Notes: a model not told the origin generated them from the sequence alone. A stretch of DNA of 64,000 nucleotides from Sphingomonas sp. PL-96 (GCF_020707215.1 NZ_JAJFET010000004.1:124001-188000); one strand, 5' to 3'; positions 6,924 through 16,487 are shown, numbered from the stretch's first letter. A program made the numbers and translations.

Positions 6924-7289
6924 TCAGGCGGCGCGTTGCGCGTCGAACGTGGCACGCGCCCGGTCGACCTCGGGCATGTGTTCCCGGGTCCAGGCGTAGA
7001 GCGCGCGGAAGGGCGGCTGGAGGGTACGCCCCAGCGGCGTGATCTCATATTCCACGGCCACCGGAGAGGCGGGGATCACCCGCCGCGACACCAGCCCATT
7101 GCGCTCCAGCCGGCGCAGGCACTGGGTCAACGCCTTTTGCGTCACCCCTTCCAGCCGCCGCTTGATCGCGTTGAAGCGCAGCGGCCCGTCATCCAGCGTC
7201 GTCAGCACCATCATCGACCATTTGTCCGCGATCTGGTCGAACAGCAGCCGGCTGGGGCAGTTGGCGTCAAAATGGTCGCACGGGATCAC
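6924..7289 (-). CDS. HxlR-family transcriptional regulator
   Basis: A 121-residue winged-helix regulator from a GTG start at 7289 (VIPCDHFDANCPSRLLF). The HxlR pattern is clear: a cysteine near the N-terminus (CPSRLLFDQIADKWSMMVL), the recognition region RFNAIKRRLEGVTQKAL, then LRRLERNGLVSRRV and VEYEITPLGRTL. Members often sense oxidative or electrophilic stress through that cysteine. The gene is divergent from an Old Yellow Enzyme-type flavin reductase, whose expression it probably controls through the palindromes in the shared 106-base gap. A frame extending upstream to 7505 overlaps the neighbouring gene and is not family-like. Confidence 0.88.
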   Translation of the reverse strand: MIPCDHFDANCPSRLLFDQIADKWSMMVLTTLDDGPLRFNAIKRRLEGVTQKALTQCLRRLERNGLVSRRVIPASPVAVEYEITPLGRTLQPPFRALYAWTREHMPEVDRARATFDAQRAA

Positions 7290-7316
7290 GGGGCGGTTTC
7301 CTTGAAGATACCTGCA

Positions 7317-7363
7317 TACCTTGAGGTACCGTATTGACCTCAGGTTTCCTGTGTATACCTGAG
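7317..7363. promoter_or_regulatory. Candidate HxlR operator palindromes
   Basis: In the divergent gap, TACCT-2-AGGTA (7317-7328) and CTCAGGT-11-ACCTGAG (7339-7363) are inverted repeats sharing the core ACCT/AGGT. A further ATACCT lies just upstream of the first. Placement between hxlR-type and reductase genes suggests autoregulation and control of both. Confidence 0.5.
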
Positions 7364-7395
7364 CGGCACCAGTTCGCAAACGGAGCTTCCCTCGC

Positions 7396-8508
<1,113 letters not shown>

Positions 8509-8516
8509 TCCCCCTG

Positions 8517-8544
8517 CCGGCGCGTACCGCTGCGTACGCGCCGG
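8517..8544 (+). terminator. Hairpin after the OYE gene
   Basis: Ten-base inverted repeat ccggcgcgta (8517-8526) with tacgcgccgg (8535-8544), 8 bases past the stop. There is no T-run, so it is either a weak terminator or a 3'-end stabiliser between the reductase and SDR genes. Confidence 0.45.
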
Positions 8545-8582
8545 CGCTTCGGCAATCGCCCCGCCCGCGCTATGGCGCCGGC

Positions 8583-9329
8583 ATGGAACGCAACGACCAG
8601 GGTGGGCGCCGCACGGCGCTGGTGACGGGTGCTTCGGGCGGCCTGGGGCAGGAGATCGCCCGCGGCTTGGCCGCGACAGGCGTGCACGTCGTCCTTCAGG
8701 GCCGCCGCCTGCAAGCACTGGAGGCACTCGCGGCGACGATCGCCGCGGACGGTGGCTCCGCCGAGCCGCTTGCCGTCGACCTTGCGGACGAGGCCGCACT
8801 TGCCGCCTGCCTCGCCGCGCTGCCGCCGATCGACATCCTCATCAACAACGCCGGCCACCGCGACCGCCGCCCCCTCGCCGACATCGACCGTGCCGCCGTC
8901 CGCCGCATGCTGGAGGTGAACCTGGTCGCGCCGTTCGACCTCGCCCGCCGGATCGCGCCCGGCATGGCCGCAGGGGGCCGCATCCTCAACATTACCTCGA
9001 TCGCCGGGCCGCTCGCGCGCAGCGGCGACGCCGCCTACACCGCGTCCAAGGGCGGGCTGGAGGCGCTCACCCGCGCGCTCGCGGCCGAGCTCGGCCGGCG
9101 CGACGTCACCGTCAATGCGGTCGCCCCCGGCTTCTTCGCGACGCAAGCCAATGCCGCGATGGTCGCCGATCCGGCGGTCGCGGCGCATCTCGCCACCCGC
9201 ACCTCGCTCGGGCGCTGGGGACGGCCGGAGGAGATCGTGGGGCCGGTGCTGTTCCTAACCTCGCCGGAGGCGTCCTACGTCACCGGCCAGGTGCTCGCCG
9301 TCGACGGCGGCTACACCGCGCATTTTTGA
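8583..9329 (+). CDS. Short-chain dehydrogenase/reductase
   Basis: A 248-residue classical SDR: NAD(P)-binding TGASGGLG at 15-22, NNAG at 88-91, catalytic S139 in NITSIAG and Y152/K156 in YTASKGG, and the C-terminal signature ASYVTGQVLAVDGGY. The sequence is close in style to gluconate 5-dehydrogenase and 3-oxoacyl-ACP reductase-like SDRs, but the substrate cannot be assigned. Start ATG 8583 gives the normal family length; the same frame is open far upstream through the OYE gene only because of GC bias. Probably an independent or loosely linked unit after the OYE gene. Confidence 0.9.
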   Translation: MERNDQGGRRTALVTGASGGLGQEIARGLAATGVHVVLQGRRLQALEALAATIAADGGSAEPLAVDLADEAALAACLAALPPIDILINNAGHRDRRPLADIDRAAVRRMLEVNLVAPFDLARRIAPGMAAGGRILNITSIAGPLARSGDAAYTASKGGLEALTRALAAELGRRDVTVNAVAPGFFATQANAAMVADPAVAAHLATRTSLGRWGRPEEIVGPVLFLTSPEASYVTGQVLAVDGGYTAHF

Positions 9330-9408
9330 TGGGCTGGAACATGCTCGCGAAGCGGCGTAGAATGGGATCGGCCCGCAATCAGCAGGCCGATCGCATGCGG
9401 AGACTGGC

Positions 9409-9648
9409 ATGATCCTTTCTGCCCTCGCACTGCTGGCCGCCGGCCAGGTCCAAGCCGCACCGGCTCCCCCGCCCGCATCCGCCGAAACCGTGCGCTGCGT
9501 CGAGCAGACAACGCTTGGCTCGCGCGTACCGCGCAAGCTGTGCCGCACGGAGCAGGAACGGGCGGCGGCAGGCGAAAGAAAGGACCGTACGCACGCGCTC
9601 GCGGCGTTCCATCCGAAGAACGGCGGCGTCGGCTTCACCAACAACTGA
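9409..9648 (+). CDS. Small secreted protein of unknown function
   Basis: A 79-residue frame. The first 17 or so residues (MILSALALLAAGQVQA) form a short signal peptide. The mature part contains two cysteines (VRCVEQ and RKLCRTE) around TTLGSRVPR, compatible with a small disulphide-bonded periplasmic protein. I have seen similar short proteins in sphingomonads but know no function. It is convergent with uvrC, ending only 12 bases before the uvrC stop. Confidence 0.7.
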   Translation: MILSALALLAAGQVQAAPAPPPASAETVRCVEQTTLGSRVPRKLCRTEQERAAAGERKDRTHALAAFHPKNGGVGFTNN

Positions 9649-9660
9649 TCCGCGCGGGCG

Positions 9661-11586
9661 TCACCGCGCGTGGTAGAAGTCGTACACTTGCTGCGCGACC
9701 GCGGCCGACACGCCTGGCGCCTTCTGCAAATCCGCCAGGCTCGCGCCGCGCACCGCCTTGGCGGTGCCGAAGTGCATCAGCAGCGCCTTCTTGCGCGCGG
9801 GGCCGATGCCCGGAACCTCGTCGAGCGGGCTCGCGCCCATCGCCTTGGCCCGCTTCTGCCGGTGCGCGCCGATCGCGAAGCGGTGGACCTCGTCGCGTAG
9901 CCGCTGGAGGTAGAACAGCACCGGCGCGTTGACCGGCAGCGTGAACTCGCGCCCGTCCATCAGGTGGAACACCTCGCGCCCGTCGCGGCCGTGGTGCGGG
10001 CCCTTGGCGACGCCGACCAGGCACACGTCCTCGATGCCCAGGTCCTCCAGCACTTCGCGCGCGGCGTTCAGCTGCCCGCGGCCGCCGTCGATCAGCACCA
10101 GGTCCGGCCACTCGCCCGAATCGCGATCCGGATCCTCCGCCTGCGCACGGCCGAAGCGGCGGGCGAACACCTCGCGCATCATGCCGAAGTCGTCGCCCGG
10201 CACCGTATCCTTGTTGCGGATGTTGAACTTGCGATACTGGCCCTTGCGGAAGCCCTCCGGCCCCGCGACCACCATCGCGCCCAGTGCAGCCGTGCCCTGG
10301 ATGTGGCTGTTGTCGTACACCTCGATGCGGTCGGGCGGTTCGGGCAGCTCGAACAGGTCGGCCACCTCGCGCAGCAGCCTGGCCTGGGTGGTCGACTCGG
10401 CATTGCGCCGGTCCAGCGCCTCCACCGCATTGCGCGTCGCCTGCTCCAGCAGCCGGCGGCGGGGCCCACGCTGCGGCACCGACAGCGCGACTTTGTGCCC
10501 GGCCCGCTCGGCCAGCGCCTCGCCCAGCAGCTCGGCCTCGGCAAGCTCGCGGTCGACGAACACGTTCCGGGGCGGCGGCACCTCCTCGTAGAACTGCATC
10601 AGGAAGCTCGCGAGCACCTCGTCCTCGGGCACGTCGCTGGTGTGCTGCGGGAAGAAGCTGCGATGGCCCCAGTTCTGCCCGCCGCGGATGAAGAAGGCCT
10701 GGATGCCGATCGTGCCTTCCTTGCACGCCAGCGCGAACACGTCCGCGTCGCCCACGCCATCGGCGTTGATTGCCTGGCTGCCCTGGATGAAGGTCAGCGC
10801 CTTCAGCCGGTCGCGCAGCACCGCTGCCAGCTCGAAGTCCATGTTCTCGGCCGCCGCCGTCATCTGCTCGCCGAGCTTCGCCTGCACCTTGGTCGACTTG
10901 CCGGCCAGGAAGTCCTTGGCGTCGCCCACCAGCTCGGCATAGCCCGCCTCGTCAATGCGGCCGACGCAGGGCGCCGAGCAGCGCTTGATCTGGTGCAGCA
11001 GGCACGGGCGGTCGCGGGTGCGGAAGAAGCTGTCGGTGCAGCTGCGCAGCAGGAACAGCTTCTGGAGCGCGTTGAGCGTCTGGGTGACCGACCCGGCGCT
11101 CGCGAACGGGCCGTAGTAATTGCCCTTCGCACGCCGCGCGCCGCGATGCTTCTGGATGCGCGGGAAGTCGTGGTCCGCGCGCAGCAGTATGAAGGGGAAG
11201 CTTTTGTCGTCGCGCAGCAGCACGTTGTACGGCGGGCGATAGCGCTTGATCAGCTGCGCCTCGAGCAGCAGCGCCTCGGCCTCGTTGTTGGTCGTGACGA
11301 TCGTCATCGACCGCGTCTGCGACACCATGCGCTGGAGCCGCTTCGACAGGCGCGACACCTGGGTGTAGTTCGCCACGCGGTTCTTCAGCGCGCGCGCCTT
11401 GCCGACGTACAGCACGTCGCCGCGCGCATCTTGCATGCGGTACACGCCCGGCCGCACCGGCAGCGTGGCGAGCACGTTGCGGATCGCCGCGACGCCCGCC
11501 TCCAGGTCGGGCGCGTCGGTGCCGCCACGCACGGTGTAGGCGGCCTTTTCCTCGTTGAATCGGCTGGGAGAATTGGGATCGGACAT
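9661..11586 (-). CDS. uvrC: Excinuclease ABC subunit C
   Basis: UvrC makes both incisions in nucleotide excision repair after UvrA/UvrB damage recognition. From ATG 11586 (MSDPNSPSRFNEEK) it has 641 residues, normal for the family. Visible in order: the GIY-YIG nuclease (about 43-125, PGVYRMQDARGDVLYVGKA), cysteines around residues 155-205, the UVR motif near residues 218-245 (MDFELAAVLRDRLKAL), the RNase H-like nuclease half (DRIEVYDNSHIQGT and DLVLIDGGRGQL), and a C-terminal helix-hairpin-helix (EVPGIGPARKKALLMHFG). No neighbour is functionally linked. Confidence 0.96.
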   Translation of the reverse strand: MSDPNSPSRFNEEKAAYTVRGGTDAPDLEAGVAAIRNVLATLPVRPGVYRMQDARGDVLYVGKARALKNRVANYTQVSRLSKRLQRMVSQTRSMTIVTTNNEAEALLLEAQLIKRYRPPYNVLLRDDKSFPFILLRADHDFPRIQKHRGARRAKGNYYGPFASAGSVTQTLNALQKLFLLRSCTDSFFRTRDRPCLLHQIKRCSAPCVGRIDEAGYAELVGDAKDFLAGKSTKVQAKLGEQMTAAAENMDFELAAVLRDRLKALTFIQGSQAINADGVGDADVFALACKEGTIGIQAFFIRGGQNWGHRSFFPQHTSDVPEDEVLASFLMQFYEEVPPPRNVFVDRELAEAELLGEALAERAGHKVALSVPQRGPRRRLLEQATRNAVEALDRRNAESTTQARLLREVADLFELPEPPDRIEVYDNSHIQGTAALGAMVVAGPEGFRKGQYRKFNIRNKDTVPGDDFGMMREVFARRFGRAQAEDPDRDSGEWPDLVLIDGGRGQLNAAREVLEDLGIEDVCLVGVAKGPHHGRDGREVFHLMDGREFTLPVNAPVLFYLQRLRDEVHRFAIGAHRQKRAKAMGASPLDEVPGIGPARKKALLMHFGTAKAVRGASLADLQKAPGVSAAVAQQVYDFYHAR

Positions 11587-11666
11587 TGCGTGCCGATCTA
11601 GGGAGTCGAGGCGGGTACCGCCAGCGTCAGAGTTCGGCGCGGCCACTCCGCTGCCTCACTCGCAAC

Positions 11667-11767
11667 CGTACCCCGGCGGAGGCCGGGGCCCAGTTGGGCG
11701 ACGAAGGAGAGGGAGCGCGCACCTCAAAGGTCGCCGCAATTGGGCCCGGGCCTTCGCCGGGGTACGG
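11667..11767. repeat. Inverted pair of GTACCCCGGC hairpin repeats
   Basis: Two facing copies of a second repeat type: 11667-11694 (cgtaccccggcggaggccgg, continuing gggccca) and its inverse at 11739-11767 (ttgggcccgggccttcgccg, continuing gggtacgg). Each copy is itself a hairpin around ggcggagg or ccttcgcc. A single copy recurs at 47380. They fill part of the 368-base gene-free gap 11587-11954. Confidence 0.7.
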
Positions 11768-11847
11768 TGTGGTTGGGGCGGAGGTCGCGAGCCTCGCGAC
11801 CGGCGCGCAGCCGCGGCTAACACGCTACGGCCGCTCCGGCGCTCTTC

Positions 11848-11939
11848 CGTGCTCCCGCGAAGGCGGGAGCCCAGAGCACCGCGCGCTACCGGCGGTGGTG
11901 CTGCTTGGCCCTGGATCCCGCCTGCGCGGGGATACGGCC
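11848..11939. repeat. Composite intergenic hairpin repeat
   Basis: A left hairpin gtgctcccgcgaaggcggga (11848-11876) and, after the spacer phrase ctgcttggccctgg, a right hairpin atcccgcctgcgcggggat (to 11939). This is the same composite as at 21822, 33208 and 54292. It ends 16 bases short of the gdx-like gene's stop codon. Confidence 0.75.
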
Positions 11940-11954
11940 CCTAGCGGCGCCGGC

Positions 11955-12275
11955 TCAGACCCGCGCGAACAGCTTCGTGCCGACCACGCCGATCACGATC
12001 AGCGCCATGAAGAACGCCTGCATCGGCCCGATACGATCGCCAAACAGGATCGACCCGCCGATGATCACGCCGACTGCACCAAGCCCGGTCCACACCGCAT
12101 AGGCGGTGCCCGCGGGGATGCCGCGCATCGCCATCGCCAGCAGGCCCATGTTCACGAACGACAGCACGATCGGCACCGACGAGGCGGCGATCGTCGCCTG
12201 CGTGCCGGCCCACTTCAGGCTCAGCGCCCAGCAGATTTCGGTGACGACGGCAATGCCCAGGATGATCCAGGCCAT
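11955..12275 (-). CDS. gdx: SMR-family exporter, Gdx/SugE type
   Basis: A 106-residue four-helix small multidrug resistance protein (ATG 12275, MAWIILGIAVVTEICWA). The membrane-embedded glutamate E13 in TEICWA and the phrase GTAYAVWTGLGAVG are typical of the Gdx (SugE) branch, whose members exchange guanidinium for protons, rather than the EmrE drug-efflux branch. In many bacteria gdx follows a guanidine riboswitch. Only 28 bases lie between its start and the T-run of the atp operon terminator, and I see no such fold. It therefore depends on a short local promoter or read-through from the atp genes. Confidence 0.85.
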   Translation of the reverse strand: MAWIILGIAVVTEICWALSLKWAGTQATIAASSVPIVLSFVNMGLLAMAMRGIPAGTAYAVWTGLGAVGVIIGGSILFGDRIGPMQAFFMALIVIGVVGTKLFARV

Positions 12276-12303
12276 GAGACACACTCCTGGGCTCTGGAAA
12301 CGG

Positions 12304-12339
12304 AAAAGGGCGCCGCCGGAAACCCGAGAAGCGGCGCCC
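12304..12339 (-). terminator. Rho-independent terminator of the atp F0 operon
   Basis: On the minus strand, 47 bases after the atpF stop: a perfect 9-bp stem, gggcgccgc with gcggcgccc (12308-12316 and 12331-12339), followed by TTTTCCGTTT. Confidence 0.75.
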
Positions 12340-12385
12340 CTGTCAGGCTGTGGGAGGGCTCAGCGCCCCACCCATGTTGCTGGCG

Positions 12386-13033
12386 TCAGTGCGGGCGGCC
12401 AAGCCCCGCAATGGTGCGGTCGATCAGCGTGCGGTCGCCCTCGGCGCCGAGCCGGTCGGCGATCAGGGTCGCTGCCGCCTTAGCGGCGGCGTCGGCCGCC
12501 TTGGCGCGAACCTCGGCGATTGCCTGGCGCTCGGCCGCGGCGATGCGGTCCTCGGCCATCTTGGCGCGGCGGTTGGTCAGCTCGGTGGCGTCCGCCTCGG
12601 CCTTGGCGACGATCGCCGCGGCCTCGGCATGGGCATGCTCGCGCATTGCCGCTGCTTCGGCATCGGCCTGCTGCGCCTTGAGGGCGTATTCGGCCTTCAG
12701 CGCCTCGGCCTCGGCACGCAGCCGCTTGGCTTCGTCGAGCTGGGTGCGGATCGTCGCGATCCGGGTGTCCAGCATGCCGGCGATGCCCTTGTGCGCACGC
12801 CGCCACACCAGCAGCAGGATCGTCAGCAGGGCAGCGACCGCAACCCAGCCGGTCGAATCCATGCCCCAGGCGGTGGGGCTCACTTCGTGATGCTGGTCCG
12901 CGACGCCGGTGCTGTGCATCGGCTCCGACGACAGGCCGTCCGCCTCGCGGATCGGCTGCTTCTCCAGCGGCTCCAGCGCCGCGGCATGATCCAGTCGTTC
13001 GGCCACGATCGTCGATCCGTTCCCGTTAGCCAT
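12386..13033 (-). CDS. atpF: ATP synthase F0 subunit b
   Basis: Peripheral-stalk subunit b of F1F0 ATP synthase. The 215-residue protein has an unusual N-terminal extension of about 60 polar residues, one membrane helix (about 59-77, TGWVAVAALLTILLLVWRR), then a long Ala/Glu/Lys-rich amphipathic helix (about 90-200) that forms the stalk. Its start overlaps the stop of the b' gene by 8 bases (13026-13033), so the two are translationally coupled. It is the last gene of the operon, followed by a terminator. Having both b and b' is typical of photosynthetic bacteria and Alphaproteobacteria. Confidence 0.93.
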   Translation of the reverse strand: MANGNGSTIVAERLDHAAALEPLEKQPIREADGLSSEPMHSTGVADQHHEVSPTAWGMDSTGWVAVAALLTILLLVWRRAHKGIAGMLDTRIATIRTQLDEAKRLRAEAEALKAEYALKAQQADAEAAAMREHAHAEAAAIVAKAEADATELTNRRAKMAEDRIAAAERQAIAEVRAKAADAAAKAAATLIADRLGAEGDRTLIDRTIAGLGRPH

Positions 13034-13520
13034 GCGTCACCGCCTTGCGGACGGCGTCGGTGGCGGCCTCGCGGCTCACCTCGATGCCCGCCAGCTTGGC
13101 GACGATGCCCTGCGCGGCGTCGGCCGCGACATCTTCCAGGCTGGCGAGCGCGCTCGCGCGGGCCTGATTGACCTCAACCTCGGCTGCATCCAGGCGGGCC
13201 TGCATGGCGGCGTTGGCAGCCTTGGCGCGCTCGGCGGCATCCGCCGTTGCTTTCGCCTTGGCGGCGTTGGTCTCGGCAAGCGATGCCTGGCGAGCCTCCG
13301 CCATGCGGGTGCGCCAGGCCTCTTCGGTCGCGTCGGCTTGCTGGCCGGCGCGCGTGGCGGCGGCAAGGTCCTCGGCGATCTGCGCGTCGCGCTTCTCGAC
13401 CGTGCCCTGAATCCTCGGCACCATGCCGCGCCCGATCCCGAAATAGATCAGGCCGAACACGATCAGCAGCCAGAAGATCTGCGAGGCATAGGTCGCAGTG
13501 ATCTGTTCGATTTGCGGCAT
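13026..13520 (-). CDS. atpF': ATP synthase F0 subunit b'
   Basis: The second peripheral-stalk subunit, 164 residues (MPQIEQITATYASQIFW). One membrane helix at about 13-33 (SQIFWLLIVFGLIYFGIG) follows a short periplasmic N-terminus; the rest is a charged, alanine-rich coiled coil that pairs with subunit b. The shorter N-terminus and its place directly after the c subunit gene identify it as b' rather than b. Annotations vary between atpG, atpX and atpF2 for this gene. Confidence 0.92.
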   Translation of the reverse strand: MPQIEQITATYASQIFWLLIVFGLIYFGIGRGMVPRIQGTVEKRDAQIAEDLAAATRAGQQADATEEAWRTRMAEARQASLAETNAAKAKATADAAERAKAANAAMQARLDAAEVEVNQARASALASLEDVAADAAQGIVAKLAGIEVSREAATDAVRKAVTHG

Positions 13521-13602
13521 GGCGGTTCCCGTCCGTTCGCGTGGGAGCGTTTCGTGCCCGGCCCGCCGCCGCTAGCGACAGGGGCCGGCCACGAAAGGCA
13601 GG

Positions 13603-13830
13603 TTACGCGACGAAGATCAGCAGCACCGCGACGACGAACGCGAGCAGGCCCAGAAGCTCGGCGGCGGCGAAGCCGATGAACAGGCGGCCCTGCTGACCGT
13701 CGGCGGCACCCGGGTTGCGCAGCGCGCCTTCGAGGAACTTGGCGAAGACGTTGCCCACGCCGAGTGCGGCAAGACCCGCACCGATGGCTGCCAGACCGGC
13801 ACCGAGCAGCTTTGCGGCTTCTGCGTCCAT
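13603..13830 (-). CDS. atpE: ATP synthase F0 subunit c
   Basis: The 75-residue proteolipid of the rotor ring: two hydrophobic helices joined by the polar loop LRNPGAADGQQGR. The proton-binding glutamate is E58 in the second helix (FAAAELLGLLAF). Glycine- and alanine-rich packing (LGAGLAAIGAGLAALGVG) is typical. It lies between the a and b' genes in the F0 operon. Confidence 0.96.
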   Translation of the reverse strand: MDAEAAKLLGAGLAAIGAGLAALGVGNVFAKFLEGALRNPGAADGQQGRLFIGFAAAELLGLLAFVVAVLLIFVA

Positions 13831-13867
13831 GATAAAACTCCTGTTGGGTATCTGTTGGTTGGAAAGA

Positions 13868-14677
13868 TCAGTGCAGGTTGACGGCGTCGTTCAGGTAGAG
13901 CGACGTCAACAGCGCGAACACGTAAGCCTGGATGGCGCACACCAGCAGCTCGAGCAGGGTGATGCCGATCATCAGGATGAAGCTGGGGATGGCCACCAGC
14001 GGCGCGACCCACACGGCTTCCGCGTTCAGGCCGTTGATCACGAAGCCCGCCAGCACCTTCAGCAGGATGTGGCCCGCGGTCATGGCGACGAACAGTCGGA
14101 GACCAAGGCTGAACGGGCGCACCAGGAACGAGAACAGCTCGACCACCGGGATCAGCCACAGCAGCCACCAGGGCGTTCCGTGCGGCACGAACAGCGAGAA
14201 GAAGTGCAGGCCGTGACGCGAGAAGCCGACGATCAGCACCAGCGCGAAGCTGATGATCGCCAGCACGCCGGTGACGGTCAGGTGGCTGGTGACGGTGAAC
14301 GGATGCACGCCAGGGACCAGGCCGAACGGCAGCAGGCCCAGAATGTTCGCGATCAGGATGAACATGAACAGCGAGAACACGTACGGCAGGAAGCGCTTGC
14401 CCTCCGGCCCGATGTTCGCCGTCAGCATGTCCCCGATAAAGCCGGTGAAGCTCTCCACCGCCATCTGCCAGCGACCGGGGACGGTCTGCCCCTTCATGCC
14501 GCCGAGCATGAACAGCCACAGGACGACAAGCGTCGCGACCATCCACAGCGCGGAGTTGGTGAAGGCAATATTATACCCGAACAGGTTCCAGCTCTGACCG
14601 AACACGGGTTCGATCAGGAACTGATGCATCGGGTCGATCTTGGATCCGCCTTGCGCCACGTTTCTTCCAACCGCCAA
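13868..14677 (-). CDS. atpB: ATP synthase F0 subunit a
   Basis: The 269-residue proton-channel subunit, with five to six membrane helices. The essential arginine is in the segment LRLFVAMTAGHILLKVLAG; other hallmarks are GLLPFGLVPGVHPFTVTSHL and the C-terminal region LLELLVCAIQAYVFALLTSLYL. The N-terminus has a short extension before MHQFLIEP, which could be an alternative start (M17 at 14629). It is second in the operon after atpI, with 17 bases between them. Confidence 0.95.
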   Translation of the reverse strand: MAVGRNVAQGGSKIDPMHQFLIEPVFGQSWNLFGYNIAFTNSALWMVATLVVLWLFMLGGMKGQTVPGRWQMAVESFTGFIGDMLTANIGPEGKRFLPYVFSLFMFILIANILGLLPFGLVPGVHPFTVTSHLTVTGVLAIISFALVLIVGFSRHGLHFFSLFVPHGTPWWLLWLIPVVELFSFLVRPFSLGLRLFVAMTAGHILLKVLAGFVINGLNAEAVWVAPLVAIPSFILMIGITLLELLVCAIQAYVFALLTSLYLNDAVNLH

Positions 14678-14694
14678 TACGACGAACGCCCGGG

Positions 14695-15015
14695 TTATTC
14701 CGGGCGCTCGCCAGCAATCTTGATGATGTTCCTGAACCCGGCGCCTACCCCAAGGGCAAGCAGCGTGAGCAGGAGCCAGGGCGACGTTCCGAACCAGCGG
14801 TCAAGCAACCAGCCGATCAGCGCGCCGCCGACAAGGGACCCGAGGAGCGTCGCGAGCACGCGGTTGCCGAGCGAATAATTCCGATCGACCCCCGCCTTCG
14901 CACGCCCCGTCCGCACGGCCTCCGCGTGATTCGCTTGTTTCAGCCGCTGCTCGAGCGACGTGAGACGCGAATCCTCGGAACCATAAGGGTCCTGCCCGGG
15001 GCCGTTTTCCGCCAT
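14695..15015 (-). CDS. atpI: AtpI/F0F1 assembly protein
   Basis: A 106-residue protein from ATG 15015 (MAENGPGQDPYGSED). A charged cytoplasmic N-terminus with LEQRLKQANHAE is followed by two membrane helices (NRVLATLLGSLVGGALIGWLL and WLLLTLLALGVGAGFRNI), as in AtpI, which helps assemble the c-ring and may supply magnesium. It leads the leftward F0 operon atpI-B-E-b'-b. F1 genes are not in the window, as expected where F0 and F1 operons are separate. Confidence 0.9.
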   Translation of the reverse strand: MAENGPGQDPYGSEDSRLTSLEQRLKQANHAEAVRTGRAKAGVDRNYSLGNRVLATLLGSLVGGALIGWLLDRWFGTSPWLLLTLLALGVGAGFRNIIKIAGERPE

Positions 15016-15182
15016 GCGCCATCCTCTCCTAAAGCATTGTTCGGGGGAGGAACGCATGTACGGCGAGCAACCCCGCCAAGGCGGCGCCCGTTTAGGAAGG
15101 GGTGCGTTTCAAGTCAACCTTTGTGACAGTTGATGAACAGCGCCCTCCCGGGTGCGGCACCCCTGCCACAGCGCATGCTTTC

Positions 15183-16487
15183 CTACTGCGCGGCCGCTGG
15201 TTCGCGCGCGCTCACCCCTTCGTCCTCGACCAGTGTCCCCAGCGCGCCGGTGCTGCGGGCGCGGCGGCCATAGACCAGCTCGAACAGCGGCGAGGCCATC
15301 AGCGTGGTCAGGATCGCCATCAGCACCAGGATCGAGAACAGCGCCGGGCCGATGATCCCGCGCTGCAGCCCGATGTTGATGATGATCAGCTCCATCAGCC
15401 CGCGCGCGTTCATCAGCGCGCCGATGCCGAGCGCAGTCGGATTGTCCTGCCCCGTCAGCCGCGCCGCCGCCCAGCACGCACCACCCTTGGCCAGCACCGA
15501 AGCCGCCAGGATCGCGAGCGTGACACCCAGCAGCCCCAGGTTGTCGACCAGCGTCAGCTGGGTGTTGAGGCCGGAGAAGGCAAAGAACATCGGCAGCAGC
15601 AGCACCACCGTCACCGGCTCAAGCTGGCGGCGCAGCCCGTCGGCAAAGACGCCGCGCGGCATCGCCACGCCCAGCAGGAAGCCGCCGAACACCGCGTGCA
15701 TGCCGACCGCGTCCATCGCGAAGGCGGCACCCAGGAACAGCATCAGCGCGGTCGCGAGATCGCCCTGCGAGATCCCGCCGCGCGCCTCCGCCCGGCGGCC
15801 GAGCGGCGCCAGCAGCCGCGGCCCCAGCCCGAGCACCACCGCAGCGAACAGGCCGGCACCGCCGATCGCCTTCACCGCCACCATCGGGCCGTCGCCGAAG
15901 GTCGCGAGCACCACGGCCAGCACCGTCCAGGCGCCCGCATCGTCGATCGCGCCCGCCGACAGCGACAGCGTGCCGAGCGGCGTGCCCGACAGCCCGCGCT
16001 CATGGATGATGCGCGCCAGCATCGGAAAGGCGGTGATCGCGATGCATGCGCCCATGAACAGCGTCGCCTGCACGGACGTCACGCTGGGTGAGAACAGGCC
16101 CGGCACGCCGATCAGCCACGGCGTGATCGCCACGGCAACCAGGAAGGGTGCGGCCATGCCGGACAGCGAAACCGCAGCCGCGCTCCCGGCATTGCTGCGG
16201 AAGTGATCGGCGCGAAACCCCAGGCCGACCAGGAACATGTAGAGCCCGACGCCCAGCTGCGCGCCGACATAGAGGACGCCGCGCGCCTCCTTGGGGAACA
16301 GCATCGCCTGGAGATCGGGTGCGAGCAGGCCGAACAGCGACGGCCCCAGGATGACGCCGGCGATCATCTCGCCCACCACCTGCGGCTGTCCCAGGTAGCG
16401 CTTGCCCAGCCAGCCGACGCCGCGGGACATCGCGACGATCGCAAGCAATTCCAGAAAGAAGATCACGCTCAACTGCGCTGGTGCCAT
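15183..16487 (-). CDS. CPA2-family cation:proton antiporter
   Basis: A 434-residue polytopic membrane protein with about 12 helices, in the KefB/KefC/Na+:H+ exchanger group. Family marks include LGQPQVVGEMIAGVILGPS near the N-terminus, SAGAIDDAGAWTVLAVV with the paired aspartates of the ion site, and NARGLMELIIINIGL near the C-terminus. No RCK/TrkA nucleotide-binding domain follows the membrane part. The chosen start, ATG 16487 (MAPAQLSVIFFLEL), begins directly before helix 1; a longer frame to 16538 adds a non-hydrophobic leader. Ion specificity cannot be read from the sequence. Confidence 0.9.
   Translation of the reverse strand: MAPAQLSVIFFLELLAIVAMSRGVGWLGKRYLGQPQVVGEMIAGVILGPSLFGLLAPDLQAMLFPKEARGVLYVGAQLGVGLYMFLVGLGFRADHFRSNAGSAAAVSLSGMAAPFLVAVAITPWLIGVPGLFSPSVTSVQATLFMGACIAITAFPMLARIIHERGLSGTPLGTLSLSAGAIDDAGAWTVLAVVLATFGDGPMVAVKAIGGAGLFAAVVLGLGPRLLAPLGRRAEARGGISQGDLATALMLFLGAAFAMDAVGMHAVFGGFLLGVAMPRGVFADGLRRQLEPVTVVLLLPMFFAFSGLNTQLTLVDNLGLLGVTLAILAASVLAKGGACWAAARLTGQDNPTALGIGALMNARGLMELIIINIGLQRGIIGPALFSILVLMAILTTLMASPLFELVYGRRARSTGALGTLVEDEGVSAREPAAAQ

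Noticed and set aside
11587..11954. CRISPR array or IS remnant in the repeat-rich gap
   Set aside because: Repeats are inverted hairpins with variable spacing, not direct repeats with uniform spacers, and no transposase fragment is encoded.
12276..12303. Guanidine riboswitch upstream of the gdx-like gene
   Set aside because: Only 28 bases separate the start codon from the upstream terminator's T-run, and no ACGR-loop hairpins or ykkC core are visible.
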